DNA of 64,000 nt from an uncultured Lachnospiraceae bacterium (GTDB lineage Bacteria; Bacillota; Clostridia; Lachnospirales; Lachnospiraceae). Positions 16,695 through 25,550 of the stretch are shown piece by piece. The stretch covers positions 1 to 64,000 of the forward strand of contig ONDV01000001.1 of assembly GCA_900316665.1 (NCBI GenBank), read 5' to 3'. Within the stretch, counting starts at the first letter, position 1; every line of letters starts with the position of its first letter. The translations under genes and the position numbers were made by a program. The notes beneath the pieces are model-generated. The model searched no databases and was not told the DNA's origin. It was given only the letters and a program-made list of their open reading frames with translations.

Positions 16695-18167
16695 TTAAAA
16701 CCTGTAATTATCAATTCCCATCGGAAGATTCGGATTATAATACGGATCTCCCGGCGCCAGCCGGATATGTTTGCTGGTACCGTTTGGTCCGTACATTTTC
16801 ATGATGAGATCCTTTGAACCGGTGCTGCTTACATCCGCCTTTCCTTTTCTTGTCACTCTGACAGATGACACATATACGATCCGAAAGCCTGCCGCCCTAG
16901 CTCTGAGACAATAATCCAGCATCATTTCATTTTTTCCGAGTCCCCGCATGAACCCTCTTAATTTTTTATATATGGCAGCATCCAGCATACAGCAGCCCGG
17001 GTCAGCGCATGATATGTCAGAAGACAGAGCAATTCTTCCCTCATAACCGGGATCAGCCGGACTCTGCGAATGGCACGCGCCATACAGGTTTCCCTTTTCA
17101 TCATACAAATAACCGCAATTATCGATAAGGCCCTTATCATCGAGACAAAGCGGCACTGCTGCAGCTACGGTTCCGTCCAGATAAGAAAAGAGATGTTCCA
17201 TGGCGTATCCGGATCTCAGGCTTATGTCCTTGTCTCTTAGAAATATATAAGAGCTGCTGTGAGTCTTTACGTCACGGCTTCCCCGTTCCAGCTTCCAGTA
17301 TCTCATTGAACTGTCATTTTTTATCCGGCCTTTTATCCCGTTTTTCTGAATAAATCTCTTCGCTGCGCTTACATAGTCCTTATAGATATCTTTTCTTAAA
17401 GTATCTCTGACGCTATCCGGCAGCTCTCTTATCCTCTTATGATACAGAAGCGAACATATATGGTCAGTCTTTACTTCAGTCCCCTTCATCATAAGAGTCA
17501 GGATACACAGGAGATAATCATACAGGCATGCTCTGCCTGCATTCTCATTTATCAGCCCCGTCAGTTTCAGAAGCCTTCTGGAGACGGAAAATGCCGGTCC
17601 AATGTAATCGCTCTGAATCAGAAGCTCCCTGTTAAAAGCACCCTTGAAATGCGGATTCATCCTGATTCCCGATACCAGCTCATCATGATCTGAATAAATA
17701 AGATCCGGCGCTGTATCACGCCAGGCTCTTAATATGTTCCCCGATGCAGCTCTTGCTATATCATCGATGGAGAGTTCTTCCGGTCTTTTTGGCAGAAGAG
17801 AAGATACTATCTTCTCTTCCATCTTCTTTAAGTATTCCGGAGACAATATATCACACTGACCTATAAAGAAGATATAATCACCTTCAGACCGTCTGATCCC
17901 TTCGTTTATGCATTGACCCGGAGTGGCTTCATATCCCATCTGCATATAGTGGATATTGTCTCTTCGGGAAACACTCCTTATTATTCTAGCAAACGGATCA
18001 GAAGGAGACACATCAGCTGTCATAGTCTTCCGCTCACCTATCATTGATAAAATGTATATCTCATAATTGGAATAATCGAGGGAGTCAATAGCTCTGATGC
18101 TATCTCGAAGACCATCCGGATCGGGATCCTGTATCACCATGATCCCTGTAAAACGAACATCGCCCAT
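16695..18167 (-). CDS. GT-A type glycosyltransferase, family 2-like
   Basis: Probable sugar transferase. The N-terminal domain resembles family 2 enzymes but is divergent: FTGIMVIQDPDPDGLRDSI at the start, GQCINEGIRRSEGDYIFFIG around residues 85-105, and SDHDELVSG at about 160. A second half (from about 290) has another transferase-like segment (SYIFLRDKDISLRSGY; CLRARAAGFRIVYV), so the protein may be a fused pair or an enlarged domain. No membrane helix is apparent. The ATG overlaps the leuA stop as TGATG, so translation is coupled. The TTG at 18170 is rejected for lack of advantage. It is the last gene of the comFC-to-leuA run. Substrate unknown; a surface polymer is likely. Confidence 0.75.
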   Translation of the reverse strand: MGDVRFTGIMVIQDPDPDGLRDSIRAIDSLDYSNYEIYILSMIGERKTMTADVSPSDPFARIIRSVSRRDNIHYMQMGYEATPGQCINEGIRRSEGDYIFFIGQCDILSPEYLKKMEEKIVSSLLPKRPEELSIDDIARAASGNILRAWRDTAPDLIYSDHDELVSGIRMNPHFKGAFNRELLIQSDYIGPAFSVSRRLLKLTGLINENAGRACLYDYLLCILTLMMKGTEVKTDHICSLLYHKRIRELPDSVRDTLRKDIYKDYVSAAKRFIQKNGIKGRIKNDSSMRYWKLERGSRDVKTHSSSYIFLRDKDISLRSGYAMEHLFSYLDGTVAAAVPLCLDDKGLIDNCGYLYDEKGNLYGACHSQSPADPGYEGRIALSSDISCADPGCCMLDAAIYKKLRGFMRGLGKNEMMLDYCLRARAAGFRIVYVSSVRVTRKGKADVSSTGSKDLIMKMYGPNGTSKHIRLAPGDPYYNPNLPMGIDNYRF

Positions 18168-19843
18168 CAATATTCTCTTGATTTCATTACCATTCTGTTA
18201 AGAGCGGAGAAGAGCGCTCTGATACTTGCCTTTGTTATATTTGAACTTACGCCCACTCCAAAGCACTCATTCTCGTTTCTTACGTCTTCAAGTTCTATGT
18301 AAGCGGCTGCCTTGGCATGCGAGCCCACGCCCAGAGTATGCTCCGAATAATCCACAAGATTGAAATCCAGTTCAGGCACCTCCTGTCTTACGGCAAATTT
18401 CGCCGCATCGACAGGTCCGTTTCCTTCAGCTTCTGATGTGATAAGATTTCCGTTATATCGGAAGGTGACCTTGACTGTCGTATCATCAGAATTCTGCTGA
18501 TCCTCTATCTCGCATGAGACAAACTCGAACGGATCTGAAAGTTCCAGATACTGAGCCTTGAATTCCTTCATAATGCGCTCGGGCTTCACTTCTCCGCCTT
18601 CTTTTTCGGATACTTCCTGAATGACATCGGCAAATTCTCTCTGCATCTTCTTCGGAATCTTGAATCCGTATACCTGATCCATAACAAATGCCACACCGCC
18701 TTTTCCGGACTGTGAATTGATACGGACAACAGGCTCATATTCCCTTCCGATATCAGAAGGATCAATTGGAAGATACGGCACCTGCCAGATAGCAGAATTT
18801 CTCTCCTTCATAGCAAGCTCACCCTTATTGATGGCATCCTGATGAGAGCCTGAAAATGCGGTGAATACAAGTTTCCCGGCATAAGGATGACGGGGATCCA
18901 CGCTCATCTTCGTACAGCGCTCGCAAGTCTCTATTATTTCATTTATATTCTCAAGATTAAGCTTAGGATCTATTCCCTGGGAGAACATATTGTAGGCCAC
19001 ATTTAAAATATCGACATTTCCTGTTCTCTCGCCATTGCCAAGGAGGGTTCCTTCCACTCTGTCAGCTCCGGCCAGAAGAGCAAGCTCTGTGCAGGCTATT
19101 CCTGTACCTCTGTCATTATGTGGATGAACAGATACTATTACATTCTCTCTGTCATCAAGATGCTTCGACACCCACTCTATCTGATCCGCGTAGACATTAG
19201 GCGTATTCATCTCGACTGTTGCAGGGAGATTTATTATTACAGGGTTCGGTGTGGCATGATTCCATTCATGGATCACAGCGTTGCAAATTTCAGCTGCATA
19301 GTCCGGTTCTGTACCGGTAAATGATTCCGGAGAATATTCAAGCCAGAGATTGCCGTCAAAATTTTTAAGTCTATCCTTCACCATCCTTGTGCCGTCAAGC
19401 GCAATTTGGGTTATCTCATCCTTGTCCTTATGGAAGACCACATCTCTCTGCAGGGTAGATGTTGAATTATATATATGGAATATGACATTCTTAATACCCT
19501 TTATCGCTTCAAATGTCCTGTCTATAAGCGGTTCTCTGCACTGAGTCAGAACCTGGACCTTCACGTCGTCAGGAATCATATTCTCATCGACAAGCTTTCT
19601 TAAGAAATCAAATTCTATCTGTGAAGCTGCCGGAAATCCGATCTCTATTTCCTTGAATCCAAGCTTCAGGAGGAGCTTGAACATCTCCATCTTTTCTTCT
19701 ACATTCATAGGTTCCACGAGAGCCTGGTTACCATCTCTCAGATCCACGGATACCCAGATTGGAGCTTTCTCGATCTCCTTATCGGGCCACGTGCGTTCCG
19801 GATAATTCATGACCGGGTTCCTGCGATACTTCTTGTAATTCAT
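18167..19843 (-). CDS. leuA: 2-isopropylmalate synthase (long, LeuA type 2)
   Basis: Condenses acetyl-CoA with 2-ketoisovalerate, the committed step of leucine synthesis. The TIM-barrel opens with VSVDLRDGNQALVEPM (metal-binding DRDGNQ type motif) and contains VSVHPHNDRGTG and ADRVEGTLLGNGERTGN. The C-terminal regulatory domain (about 430-555) with CFGVGVSSNITKASI is the site of leucine feedback in the family. Length 558 fits the type found in yeast, actinobacteria and many Clostridia. AGAAAGGACAAGCA precedes the ATG. It lies 46 bp after the HPr gene and no other leucine genes are present, so its position in the c-di-AMP/wall operon is unusual. Confidence 0.96.
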   Translation of the reverse strand: MNYKKYRRNPVMNYPERTWPDKEIEKAPIWVSVDLRDGNQALVEPMNVEEKMEMFKLLLKLGFKEIEIGFPAASQIEFDFLRKLVDENMIPDDVKVQVLTQCREPLIDRTFEAIKGIKNVIFHIYNSTSTLQRDVVFHKDKDEITQIALDGTRMVKDRLKNFDGNLWLEYSPESFTGTEPDYAAEICNAVIHEWNHATPNPVIINLPATVEMNTPNVYADQIEWVSKHLDDRENVIVSVHPHNDRGTGIACTELALLAGADRVEGTLLGNGERTGNVDILNVAYNMFSQGIDPKLNLENINEIIETCERCTKMSVDPRHPYAGKLVFTAFSGSHQDAINKGELAMKERNSAIWQVPYLPIDPSDIGREYEPVVRINSQSGKGGVAFVMDQVYGFKIPKKMQREFADVIQEVSEKEGGEVKPERIMKEFKAQYLELSDPFEFVSCEIEDQQNSDDTTVKVTFRYNGNLITSEAEGNGPVDAAKFAVRQEVPELDFNLVDYSEHTLGVGSHAKAAAYIELEDVRNENECFGVGVSSNITKASIRALFSALNRMVMKSREY

Positions 19844-19889
19844 TGCTTGTCCTTTCTACAGATTTTCTACAGTTCCGATACAGGATATT

Positions 19890-20165
19890 CTATGCTTCTC
19901 CGAATCCGCCATCAAACAGCTTCGATAAAACATTCATTGCTTCTTCTTCATCAGGGCCGTCAGTCACGAGTTCAATTGTGTCACCGTATTTTACACAAGA
20001 ACCCAGTATCGACAGGACGGACTTGGCGTTTGCCTCTGATTCCATATCCTCGCCATATCTGAACATAATATGCGCTTTATATCTGACGGCGGTGTCACAC
20101 AAGACTCCTGCCGGTCGGAGATGAAGTCCTGTCGGGTTTTTGACCACGATCTTCTTTTCGATCAT
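19890..20165 (-). CDS. HPr-family phosphocarrier protein
   Basis: Small phosphotransfer protein of the sugar phosphotransferase system or its regulatory branch. TGLHLRPAG carries His15, the residue phosphorylated by enzyme I, with the conserved Arg17. Ser49 in NAKSVLSILG corresponds to the HPr-kinase site (Ser46 of Bacillus HPr), displaced by a short insertion before it. Length 91 is slightly above the usual 85-88. GAGGTGGGAT precedes the ATG. It is embedded between glmM and leuA, and no enzyme I or enzyme II gene is in the window. It could be the general HPr or a regulatory paralogue; sequence alone does not decide. Confidence 0.88.
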   Translation of the reverse strand: MIEKKIVVKNPTGLHLRPAGVLCDTAVRYKAHIMFRYGEDMESEANAKSVLSILGSCVKYGDTIELVTDGPDEEEAMNVLSKLFDGGFGEA

Positions 20166-20178
20166 ATCCCACCTCGAA

Positions 20179-21531
20179 TCAATTCATAACTTTTTCTATC
20201 AGTGAAGCAAGGCTTCTGGCATCACTCTCTATTTCCTTCTGGTCCTTGCCTTCTATCATAACACGAACCAAAGGCTCAGTACCGGATGGACGGATAAGTA
20301 CCCTGCCGGCTCCGTTGAATTTATCCTCAAGCTTTTTGATGGCGGTTCTTATTTCCGAATAATCATTATAACTTGCCTTCCTGTCATTCGGCACATGCGC
20401 ATTCACCAGTGCTTGCGGAAGGACTTCCATGACAGATGCCAGAACTGACAGCGGCTTTTTCTCATTGACCATGACATCCAGAAGTTTCAGTGCCGAAAGC
20501 ATTCCGTCACCGGTAGTATTGTCGTCAAGGAAAATAATATGTCCGGACTGCTCTCCGCCTATATTATACCCTTCCGCCTTCATCCGCTCGAGCACATACC
20601 TGTCTCCGACCTGAGTAGTGGCTATATTTATCCCCTCGCGTTCTCCCATCATTGTAAATCCGAGATTGGACATCACAGTCACAACGACTGTGTTCTTCTT
20701 CAGGAGACCCTTCTTCTGCATATATTTCGCGCAGACCGCCATTATCTGATCGCCGTCCACTATATGACCTTTTTCATCCACAGCCAGCATTCTGTCCGCA
20801 TCACCGTCAAAGGCTATACCCACATCAGCTTTTTCATCGATTACTCTCTGGCAGAGCTGCTCCATATGAGTGGATCCGCAATGATCATTGATATTGGTTC
20901 CTGTCGGATGCACATGAATTGCGACAACATCAGCTCCGAGATCCTTAAGCACCTGAGTATTTGTGCGGTAAGAAGCGCCCTCTGCACAGTCCACAACTAT
21001 CTTCATTCCCATGAGATCCGGATGAGCAGCGCTCTTCTCGAAGTCAATGTATTCCTGACCCATATCAAAAGCGTATGTTACTCTTCCAATTTTTTCTCCC
21101 TCCGGAAATTCAATATCCGCCATACCCTTCTCAATTTCAGCCTGGATCTTGTCTTCCATCTCGTCAGGGAGCTTATATCCGTCACGATTGAAAAATTTTA
21201 TGCCGTTGAATTCCATGGGATTATGTGATGCAGAAATCACAACTCCGGCGTCATAACCATGTTTTCTTGTAAGAAAAGCAATTGCCGGCGTCGGCAAAAT
21301 ACCACAGTAGACTGCGTCAGCTCCTACCGAGCATATGCCTGCGATCATGGCATTTGCAAGCATTCCGCCGGAAATTCTGGTATCGCAGCCAACCAGGATC
21401 ACAGGTCTCTTCCCATTGTTCCCACCGGTCAGCACATAGGCGCCGGCCTGTCCAAGCTTAGTTGCAAGATCTATATCCAGTTCTCTTCCTGCAACTCCTC
21501 TTACTCCATCGGTTCCAAACATTCTAGACAT
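20179..21531 (-). CDS. glmM: Phosphoglucosamine mutase
   Basis: Converts glucosamine 6-phosphate to glucosamine 1-phosphate for UDP-GlcNAc and peptidoglycan synthesis. It starts SRMFGTDGVRGVAG, has the phosphoserine loop ISASHNP (Ser102), the metal loop DGDADRML, GEQSGHIIF, and the phosphate-binding RPSGTEPLVRVM at the C-terminus. Length 450 is standard. AAGGAGTTAATA precedes the ATG. It is 13 bp after cdaR, in the conserved cdaA-cdaR-glmM arrangement in which CdaR and GlmM modulate the diadenylate cyclase. Confidence 0.98.
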   Translation of the reverse strand: MSRMFGTDGVRGVAGRELDIDLATKLGQAGAYVLTGGNNGKRPVILVGCDTRISGGMLANAMIAGICSVGADAVYCGILPTPAIAFLTRKHGYDAGVVISASHNPMEFNGIKFFNRDGYKLPDEMEDKIQAEIEKGMADIEFPEGEKIGRVTYAFDMGQEYIDFEKSAAHPDLMGMKIVVDCAEGASYRTNTQVLKDLGADVVAIHVHPTGTNINDHCGSTHMEQLCQRVIDEKADVGIAFDGDADRMLAVDEKGHIVDGDQIMAVCAKYMQKKGLLKKNTVVVTVMSNLGFTMMGEREGINIATTQVGDRYVLERMKAEGYNIGGEQSGHIIFLDDNTTGDGMLSALKLLDVMVNEKKPLSVLASVMEVLPQALVNAHVPNDRKASYNDYSEIRTAIKKLEDKFNGAGRVLIRPSGTEPLVRVMIEGKDQKEIESDARSLASLIEKVMN

Positions 21532-21544
21532 TATTAACTCCTTT

Positions 21545-22795
21545 TTAATTCGTAGTCCTGGCTTTTTCGGTAATAGTAACTTTGACCGTCACAGACGATG
21601 CACTTACTCCTTCAGGCAGATTTGAAAATGTAACCGGCAGAACATGTGAACCGGCAGACAGTCCTGAGGCATTCACAGTTCCTGTAATGCTGCCTGCATT
21701 CAAAGATGCCACCGTGCTCTCCGTACCGCTAAGTACCACGGAAATGCTGTCTGTCTCAAAAGCCGCGCTCATACCGGCCGGCACATTCAAAATTGAAATA
21801 TTGGATGACGGCACTGTCATCGTAGAAGAATTCTTGCCCGATACCGACACATTTATTTTTACCTGCGAAGAAGAGTCATCCGTAAGCTCAACTCCTTCCG
21901 GAAGATAGCTCGTCAGATCCACGGTAGTTGACCAGTCGCCATTTATTGCTGACAGGTCGACTACGGAAGAAGGTATCGTTATCTCAGATATCTCATTCAA
22001 TTTCTCAGGCAGACCCATAATGGATACCGTAGTCGGATCAGTAGTGATTCCGGCAAGTTCCATTCCGTCCGGCAGCTTTCCTTGTGACTGCACATTGATC
22101 CTTACAGACTTACTCATCCGTATAGTCACAGAAATATTGACAGAATCCTTGCTGAAGGTCAGACCGGTTGTATTTATCTGCACTCCGTTCTTGTCATAGA
22201 ATTTAGGAACCACAGCCTCAGTCATGTCAGCGCTTATTCCATCTATATTGCATGTGGCAGTCACGCTTGCGATCTTCGATACCTTGTCCTCAGGTCCGCT
22301 CACGCTTATGGCATTCGGCGATACTTTCACTGAATCAAGGACATATCCCTTCTCAGGCGTTCCGGTAGTCTTTGCGTCAATAATGAAACGGTTGGAAGCA
22401 TTCTTTCCTATTTTCAGTTTCAGATAATGCTGTGTCTGAGATATCGTGACCTTGTTGGTATATCTCATTGCAGCAATGGTCACAGGAACGCGTCCGCTTG
22501 AATCCATCAGCGACAAATCCGCTGTCGCGGAAAAATCCGACGCCGTCAGCTTTTCAAGAATCGATCTCTTCGCCTGGACATGGAACTGAACCGGATTTCC
22601 ATCCTCTACTGTATAATATTCACCCTTATCCTTAAGGACGTTTTCATTTGTCACATTTACGCTTATACGAAATGAAGCGGTCGTGACAGGATCATTCAGA
22701 TTTACGATCGTGACCCAGAGGATGATGGAAAGCACAGCTGCCAGAATCTTCAGTCCTATGTTTTTGGTAAAAGCCTCTTTGATCTTCTCTTTCAA
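21545..22795 (-). CDS. cdaR: CdaR, YbbR-domain regulator of diadenylate cyclase
   Basis: Membrane-anchored protein that regulates CdaA. A short basic N-terminus is followed by one membrane helix (NIGLKILAAVLSIILWVTIV) and an extracytoplasmic part made of repeated YbbR-type beta domains of about 80 residues each, such as VTNENVLKDKGEYYTVEDG and NVTGTPEKGYV-like TTGTPEKGYVLDSV. About 416 residues is normal. Two starts compete: ATG at 22804 touches the AGGAGG directly, while TTG at 22795 lies 9 bp from it and starts KEKIKEAF like other family members; TTG is preferred. It is 1 bp after the cdaA stop. Operon order strongly supports the call. Confidence 0.92.
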   Translation of the reverse strand: MKEKIKEAFTKNIGLKILAAVLSIILWVTIVNLNDPVTTASFRISVNVTNENVLKDKGEYYTVEDGNPVQFHVQAKRSILEKLTASDFSATADLSLMDSSGRVPVTIAAMRYTNKVTISQTQHYLKLKIGKNASNRFIIDAKTTGTPEKGYVLDSVKVSPNAISVSGPEDKVSKIASVTATCNIDGISADMTEAVVPKFYDKNGVQINTTGLTFSKDSVNISVTIRMSKSVRINVQSQGKLPDGMELAGITTDPTTVSIMGLPEKLNEISEITIPSSVVDLSAINGDWSTTVDLTSYLPEGVELTDDSSSQVKINVSVSGKNSSTMTVPSSNISILNVPAGMSAAFETDSISVVLSGTESTVASLNAGSITGTVNASGLSAGSHVLPVTFSNLPEGVSASSVTVKVTITEKARTTN

Positions 22796-22796
22796 T

Positions 22797-23744
22797 TTAA
22801 GCATCCTCCTTTCCGGAAGATACCTTTTTCATCTCCTTGTCGATCGCCTCCGCTTCCGGAAGCCTACCGGTATTTTCAATCGGATTTTCTTCCTCGGTAT
22901 TCTTATTCTCTTCCTTAGGTTTTACATACATTATCTTTTTCAAAACTTCCGTAAGCTCCTCAGGAGTCAGGTCGCGTCGAAGGACCCCGTTCATCGTAAC
23001 GGAAATCTGTCCCGTCTCCTCCGAAACCACGATCGTCAATGCGTCCGAAACCTCTGAAATACCTACAGCTGCACGGTGTCTGGTTCCAAGATCCTTCGAC
23101 AGTTCCAGGTTATCGGTAAGTGGCAGATAGCATGTAGCTGCGATCACCCGGTCACCCCTCACAATGACGGCTCCATCATGAAGAGGCGTATTTTTTTCAA
23201 ATATATTGATAAGAAGCTGTCTGGTCAGGACCGCATCGACCATGATACCGGTCCTGATATATTCATTAAGATGCTCCTCCTGTTCCACAACTATAAGGGC
23301 GCCTGTCTTTACTGCGCCCATCTCGTAGCAGGCTTTCACGATCTCGTTCACGGTCTTGTCCGAGAATCTGGCTTCACCGCTTTTATTGAAGCTGAAAGAA
23401 AACAGGACGTGGAATATGTTCTTTCTACCCAGCTGCTCCAGAGCCTTTCGAAGTTCGGGCTGAAACACCACCACGAGTGCCACCATTCCAACACTCACCA
23501 GTTTCTCGCCCAGCCACAGGATGGTCGACATATGCAAGAGTCCGGCGATCAGGAAGAAGACAAGCACCATGATGATACCCTTGAAAAGCATCCAGGCTCT
23601 GGTGCTCTTGATCCACTTCAGAATCTGATATATGAAAAACGCGATGATGATCATCTCCACGACGTCTATAACCTGAAGCTTCGGTATGCTGATGCCGAAG
23701 TAATCATTCAGACCCGCTTTGATATTCAGCAGAAATTCAGTCAC
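22797..23744 (-). CDS. cdaA: Diadenylate cyclase CdaA
   Basis: Makes cyclic di-AMP from two ATP at the membrane; the messenger controls potassium, osmotic balance and wall homeostasis. Three N-terminal membrane helices (about 28-45, 54-70 and 80-93) precede the DAC domain (about 100-270). The DAC motifs are visible: TPLHDGAVIV (DGA at 190-192) and GTRHRAAVG (RHR at 222-224). A charged tail of about 40 residues follows. GTG is the start, preceded by GAGGAGGGAGTAAC. It is followed directly by cdaR and glmM, the standard regulatory set, and preceded by two membrane-protein genes without a gap. Confidence 0.97.
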   Translation of the reverse strand: MTEFLLNIKAGLNDYFGISIPKLQVIDVVEMIIIAFFIYQILKWIKSTRAWMLFKGIIMVLVFFLIAGLLHMSTILWLGEKLVSVGMVALVVVFQPELRKALEQLGRKNIFHVLFSFSFNKSGEARFSDKTVNEIVKACYEMGAVKTGALIVVEQEEHLNEYIRTGIMVDAVLTRQLLINIFEKNTPLHDGAVIVRGDRVIAATCYLPLTDNLELSKDLGTRHRAAVGISEVSDALTIVVSEETGQISVTMNGVLRRDLTPEELTEVLKKIMYVKPKEENKNTEEENPIENTGRLPEAEAIDKEMKKVSSGKEDA

Positions 23745-23747
23745 GCG

Positions 23748-24680
23748 TTACTCCCTCCTCTTATTACTGCCGGTTATTTTCTTGACTTTCTTTTCTTCTC
23801 TTGCAAGCCTTATTTTCGGAACGGCAGTAACATAATAATAATAGTCATCATCCTCAAACTGTACATTCTGAACCTGACTGTAGTCAAGATCCATAATGAA
23901 GTACGTCAGTATAATTCCGATTGCGAGCACAATGAGGCATGATATCAAAAGCGCTCCTATTGATGATGTTGAACCGGTAAATAGTAAGCCTGCCAGCATT
24001 ATAGAAAAGCATGCTGCGATTCCTACTACATTAGCCAGAACCCATGAAAACCTTATGTTCTGGATCCTTATCGCATAAATAAGGAGAAAGGTCGATACAA
24101 GAGCTATCATATAAAAATAGAACATCTGGTTCTGGAACATCGACGACATCAGGAGATTGAATGACGTCATAGAATTTCCATCCTCAATAAGCGCCAGGTT
24201 GCTGTGAAGTGTATGTAAAAAATAAGCCATAAATCCACCGGATATAACAGACGCCACATCATTTACAGATCCGGTAAGGGCGGCTACGACCGCGCCGGCG
24301 TAAGGAATCCTTATACTGTCAAGCACGGGAAGAACTACCAGATAATATCTTTCCTTCGACTGATAATATACTGAAATCAGATATGTTATCAGAAAAAGTC
24401 CTGCTGCCGTAAGAGCCGCTCCCGGCGAGATCACGATCAGATGAAGCAGGCAGAAAATTATAAGTATCAGCGAACAGCCGCTCATCGGCAGAAAAGCGCC
24501 CAGTAAAGAAAGCACTGCCGCCAGTACCGGACTCTGAAGCGGTCCGTCTATCGGAAAATCTCTCATCAGACAGGCAAGCGCTGTTATCATGATGATTCCA
24601 TGCCATATACGTCTTATTACTATCTCATGTTTAGAGACAAATTCTCTGATCCGGTCGCGGATCACCATGAAAGTTGTCAT
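23748..24680 (-). CDS. Multi-pass membrane protein upstream of cdaA, function unknown
   Basis: A protein of 310 residues with about eight hydrophobic segments between residues 25 and 270 (for example LQSPVLAAVLSLLGAFLP, ALTAAGLFLITYLIS, FYFYMIALVSTFLLIYAI, LLISCLIVLAIGIILTYFI). The cytoplasmic tail contains FEDDDYYYYVTAVPKI and ends in a basic stretch (EEKKVKKITGSNKRRE). The tail motif is so regular that it looks conserved and functional. I do not recognise a named family. It ends 3 bp before cdaA and starts 3 bp after the next gene, so it is co-expressed with c-di-AMP synthesis and may act on the cyclase or on envelope transport. Confidence 0.85.
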   Translation of the reverse strand: MTTFMVIRDRIREFVSKHEIVIRRIWHGIIMITALACLMRDFPIDGPLQSPVLAAVLSLLGAFLPMSGCSLILIIFCLLHLIVISPGAALTAAGLFLITYLISVYYQSKERYYLVVLPVLDSIRIPYAGAVVAALTGSVNDVASVISGGFMAYFLHTLHSNLALIEDGNSMTSFNLLMSSMFQNQMFYFYMIALVSTFLLIYAIRIQNIRFSWVLANVVGIAACFSIMLAGLLFTGSTSSIGALLISCLIVLAIGIILTYFIMDLDYSQVQNVQFEDDDYYYYVTAVPKIRLAREEKKVKKITGSNKRRE

Positions 24681-24683
24681 ATA

Positions 24684-25106
24684 TCATCTCTCTTCTTCCT
24701 GGTTATTGATATTGTATTCTTCCATTCTGTACATATGGAGCAGTTTCTTTTTCTCATTATCAAAATATTTCATTTTCTTATAAGCATTCTCATACTTTTT
24801 TTTGGAACTTTTTGATATATATCTGAGATAGAAAAACATCACAAGAATATATATCAAAAGACCCGCGAAAACAGCAGCGAGCACCTCTGTGGAATGAATG
24901 ACCATCACATAATTATAAACAACATAGGCGGCAACGGCTCCATAAAGAATAATGAAAAGAAGCGTACCGAGAAGGAAGGCGCCAACCATCCGCATTCCCT
25001 TGTAATCAGACTTTCTGTAGTCGTTTGCCAGACGAAGATCATGCCTTTCCTTTTTCTCGTACAAGGCCATCCTTGTCATTTGTTTTACACGTTCTTCATT
25101 GAGCAT
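24684..25106 (-). CDS. Small two-helix membrane protein, function unknown
   Basis: A 140-residue protein. A charged N-terminus (NEERVKQMTRMALYEKKERHDLRL) is followed by two adjacent membrane helices (about 42-63 and 74-95: GAFLLGTLLFIILYGAVAAYV and VLAAVFAGLLIYILVMFFY) and a basic, helix-prone tail (KSSKKKYENAYKKMKYFDNEKKK). Both termini should be cytoplasmic. GAGGTGATTTGA precedes the ATG. It lies 5 bp after yvyF and 3 bp before the eight-helix protein. No family recognised; the operon suggests an envelope role. Confidence 0.8.
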   Translation of the reverse strand: MLNEERVKQMTRMALYEKKERHDLRLANDYRKSDYKGMRMVGAFLLGTLLFIILYGAVAAYVVYNYVMVIHSTEVLAAVFAGLLIYILVMFFYLRYISKSSKKKYENAYKKMKYFDNEKKKLLHMYRMEEYNINNQEEER

Positions 25107-25111
25107 TCAAA

Positions 25112-25519
25112 TCACCTCATGAAACGCATTCTGTCATTTTTGTCTGGTTTTAACGGTTCGGTCGTTTTCTTCGGTCTTCCGTCAGAGAAAGCATTATTTA
25201 ATCCTGATGCCATCTTCATTTTACACTCATTGCAGAATCTCCCTGTCCTTATGGGCGCTCCGCATCTCTCGCACTTTATGATAAGCGGCGAATCCTTGGA
25301 AAGTTCCAGTCTCTCCTCTCTGATCCACTGATTTATCTGATGGGTCGACACTTCTGTATCTTCTGAAATTTTCCTGATATCCGAACCGGGATTTTCATCA
25401 AGATATTTTTTCACTTTCTCAAAATTTTCTTCTTCCTTTTTCCTGCATGAATCACAAATCGGTGACGCTCCGGTATAATTAAAAAGTTTTCCGCACCTCT
25501 TGCAGTATCTTACTTCCAT
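25112..25519 (-). CDS. yvyF: YvyF-type flagellar operon protein (zinc ribbons plus helix-turn-helix)
   Basis: A 135-residue protein with an N-terminal zinc ribbon (CKRC at 6-9, CDSC at 22-25), a short helix-turn-helix (DIRKISEDTEVSTHQINQWI) and a second zinc ribbon (CERC, CNEC). This layout matches YvyF, which in Bacillus lies next to comFC and before flgM. Here too it follows comFC, by 31 bp. GAAAGGAAGGG precedes the ATG. The flagellar link is by family and neighbour; no flgM follows here, and the flagellar rod genes lie about 5 kb away. A role in coupling flagellin or anti-sigma factor expression is inference. Confidence 0.8.
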   Translation of the reverse strand: MEVRYCKRCGKLFNYTGASPICDSCRKKEEENFEKVKKYLDENPGSDIRKISEDTEVSTHQINQWIREERLELSKDSPLIIKCERCGAPIRTGRFCNECKMKMASGLNNAFSDGRPKKTTEPLKPDKNDRMRFMR

Positions 25520-25550
25520 ATCGGCCCTTCCTTTCTAAACAGCAAAGGCA

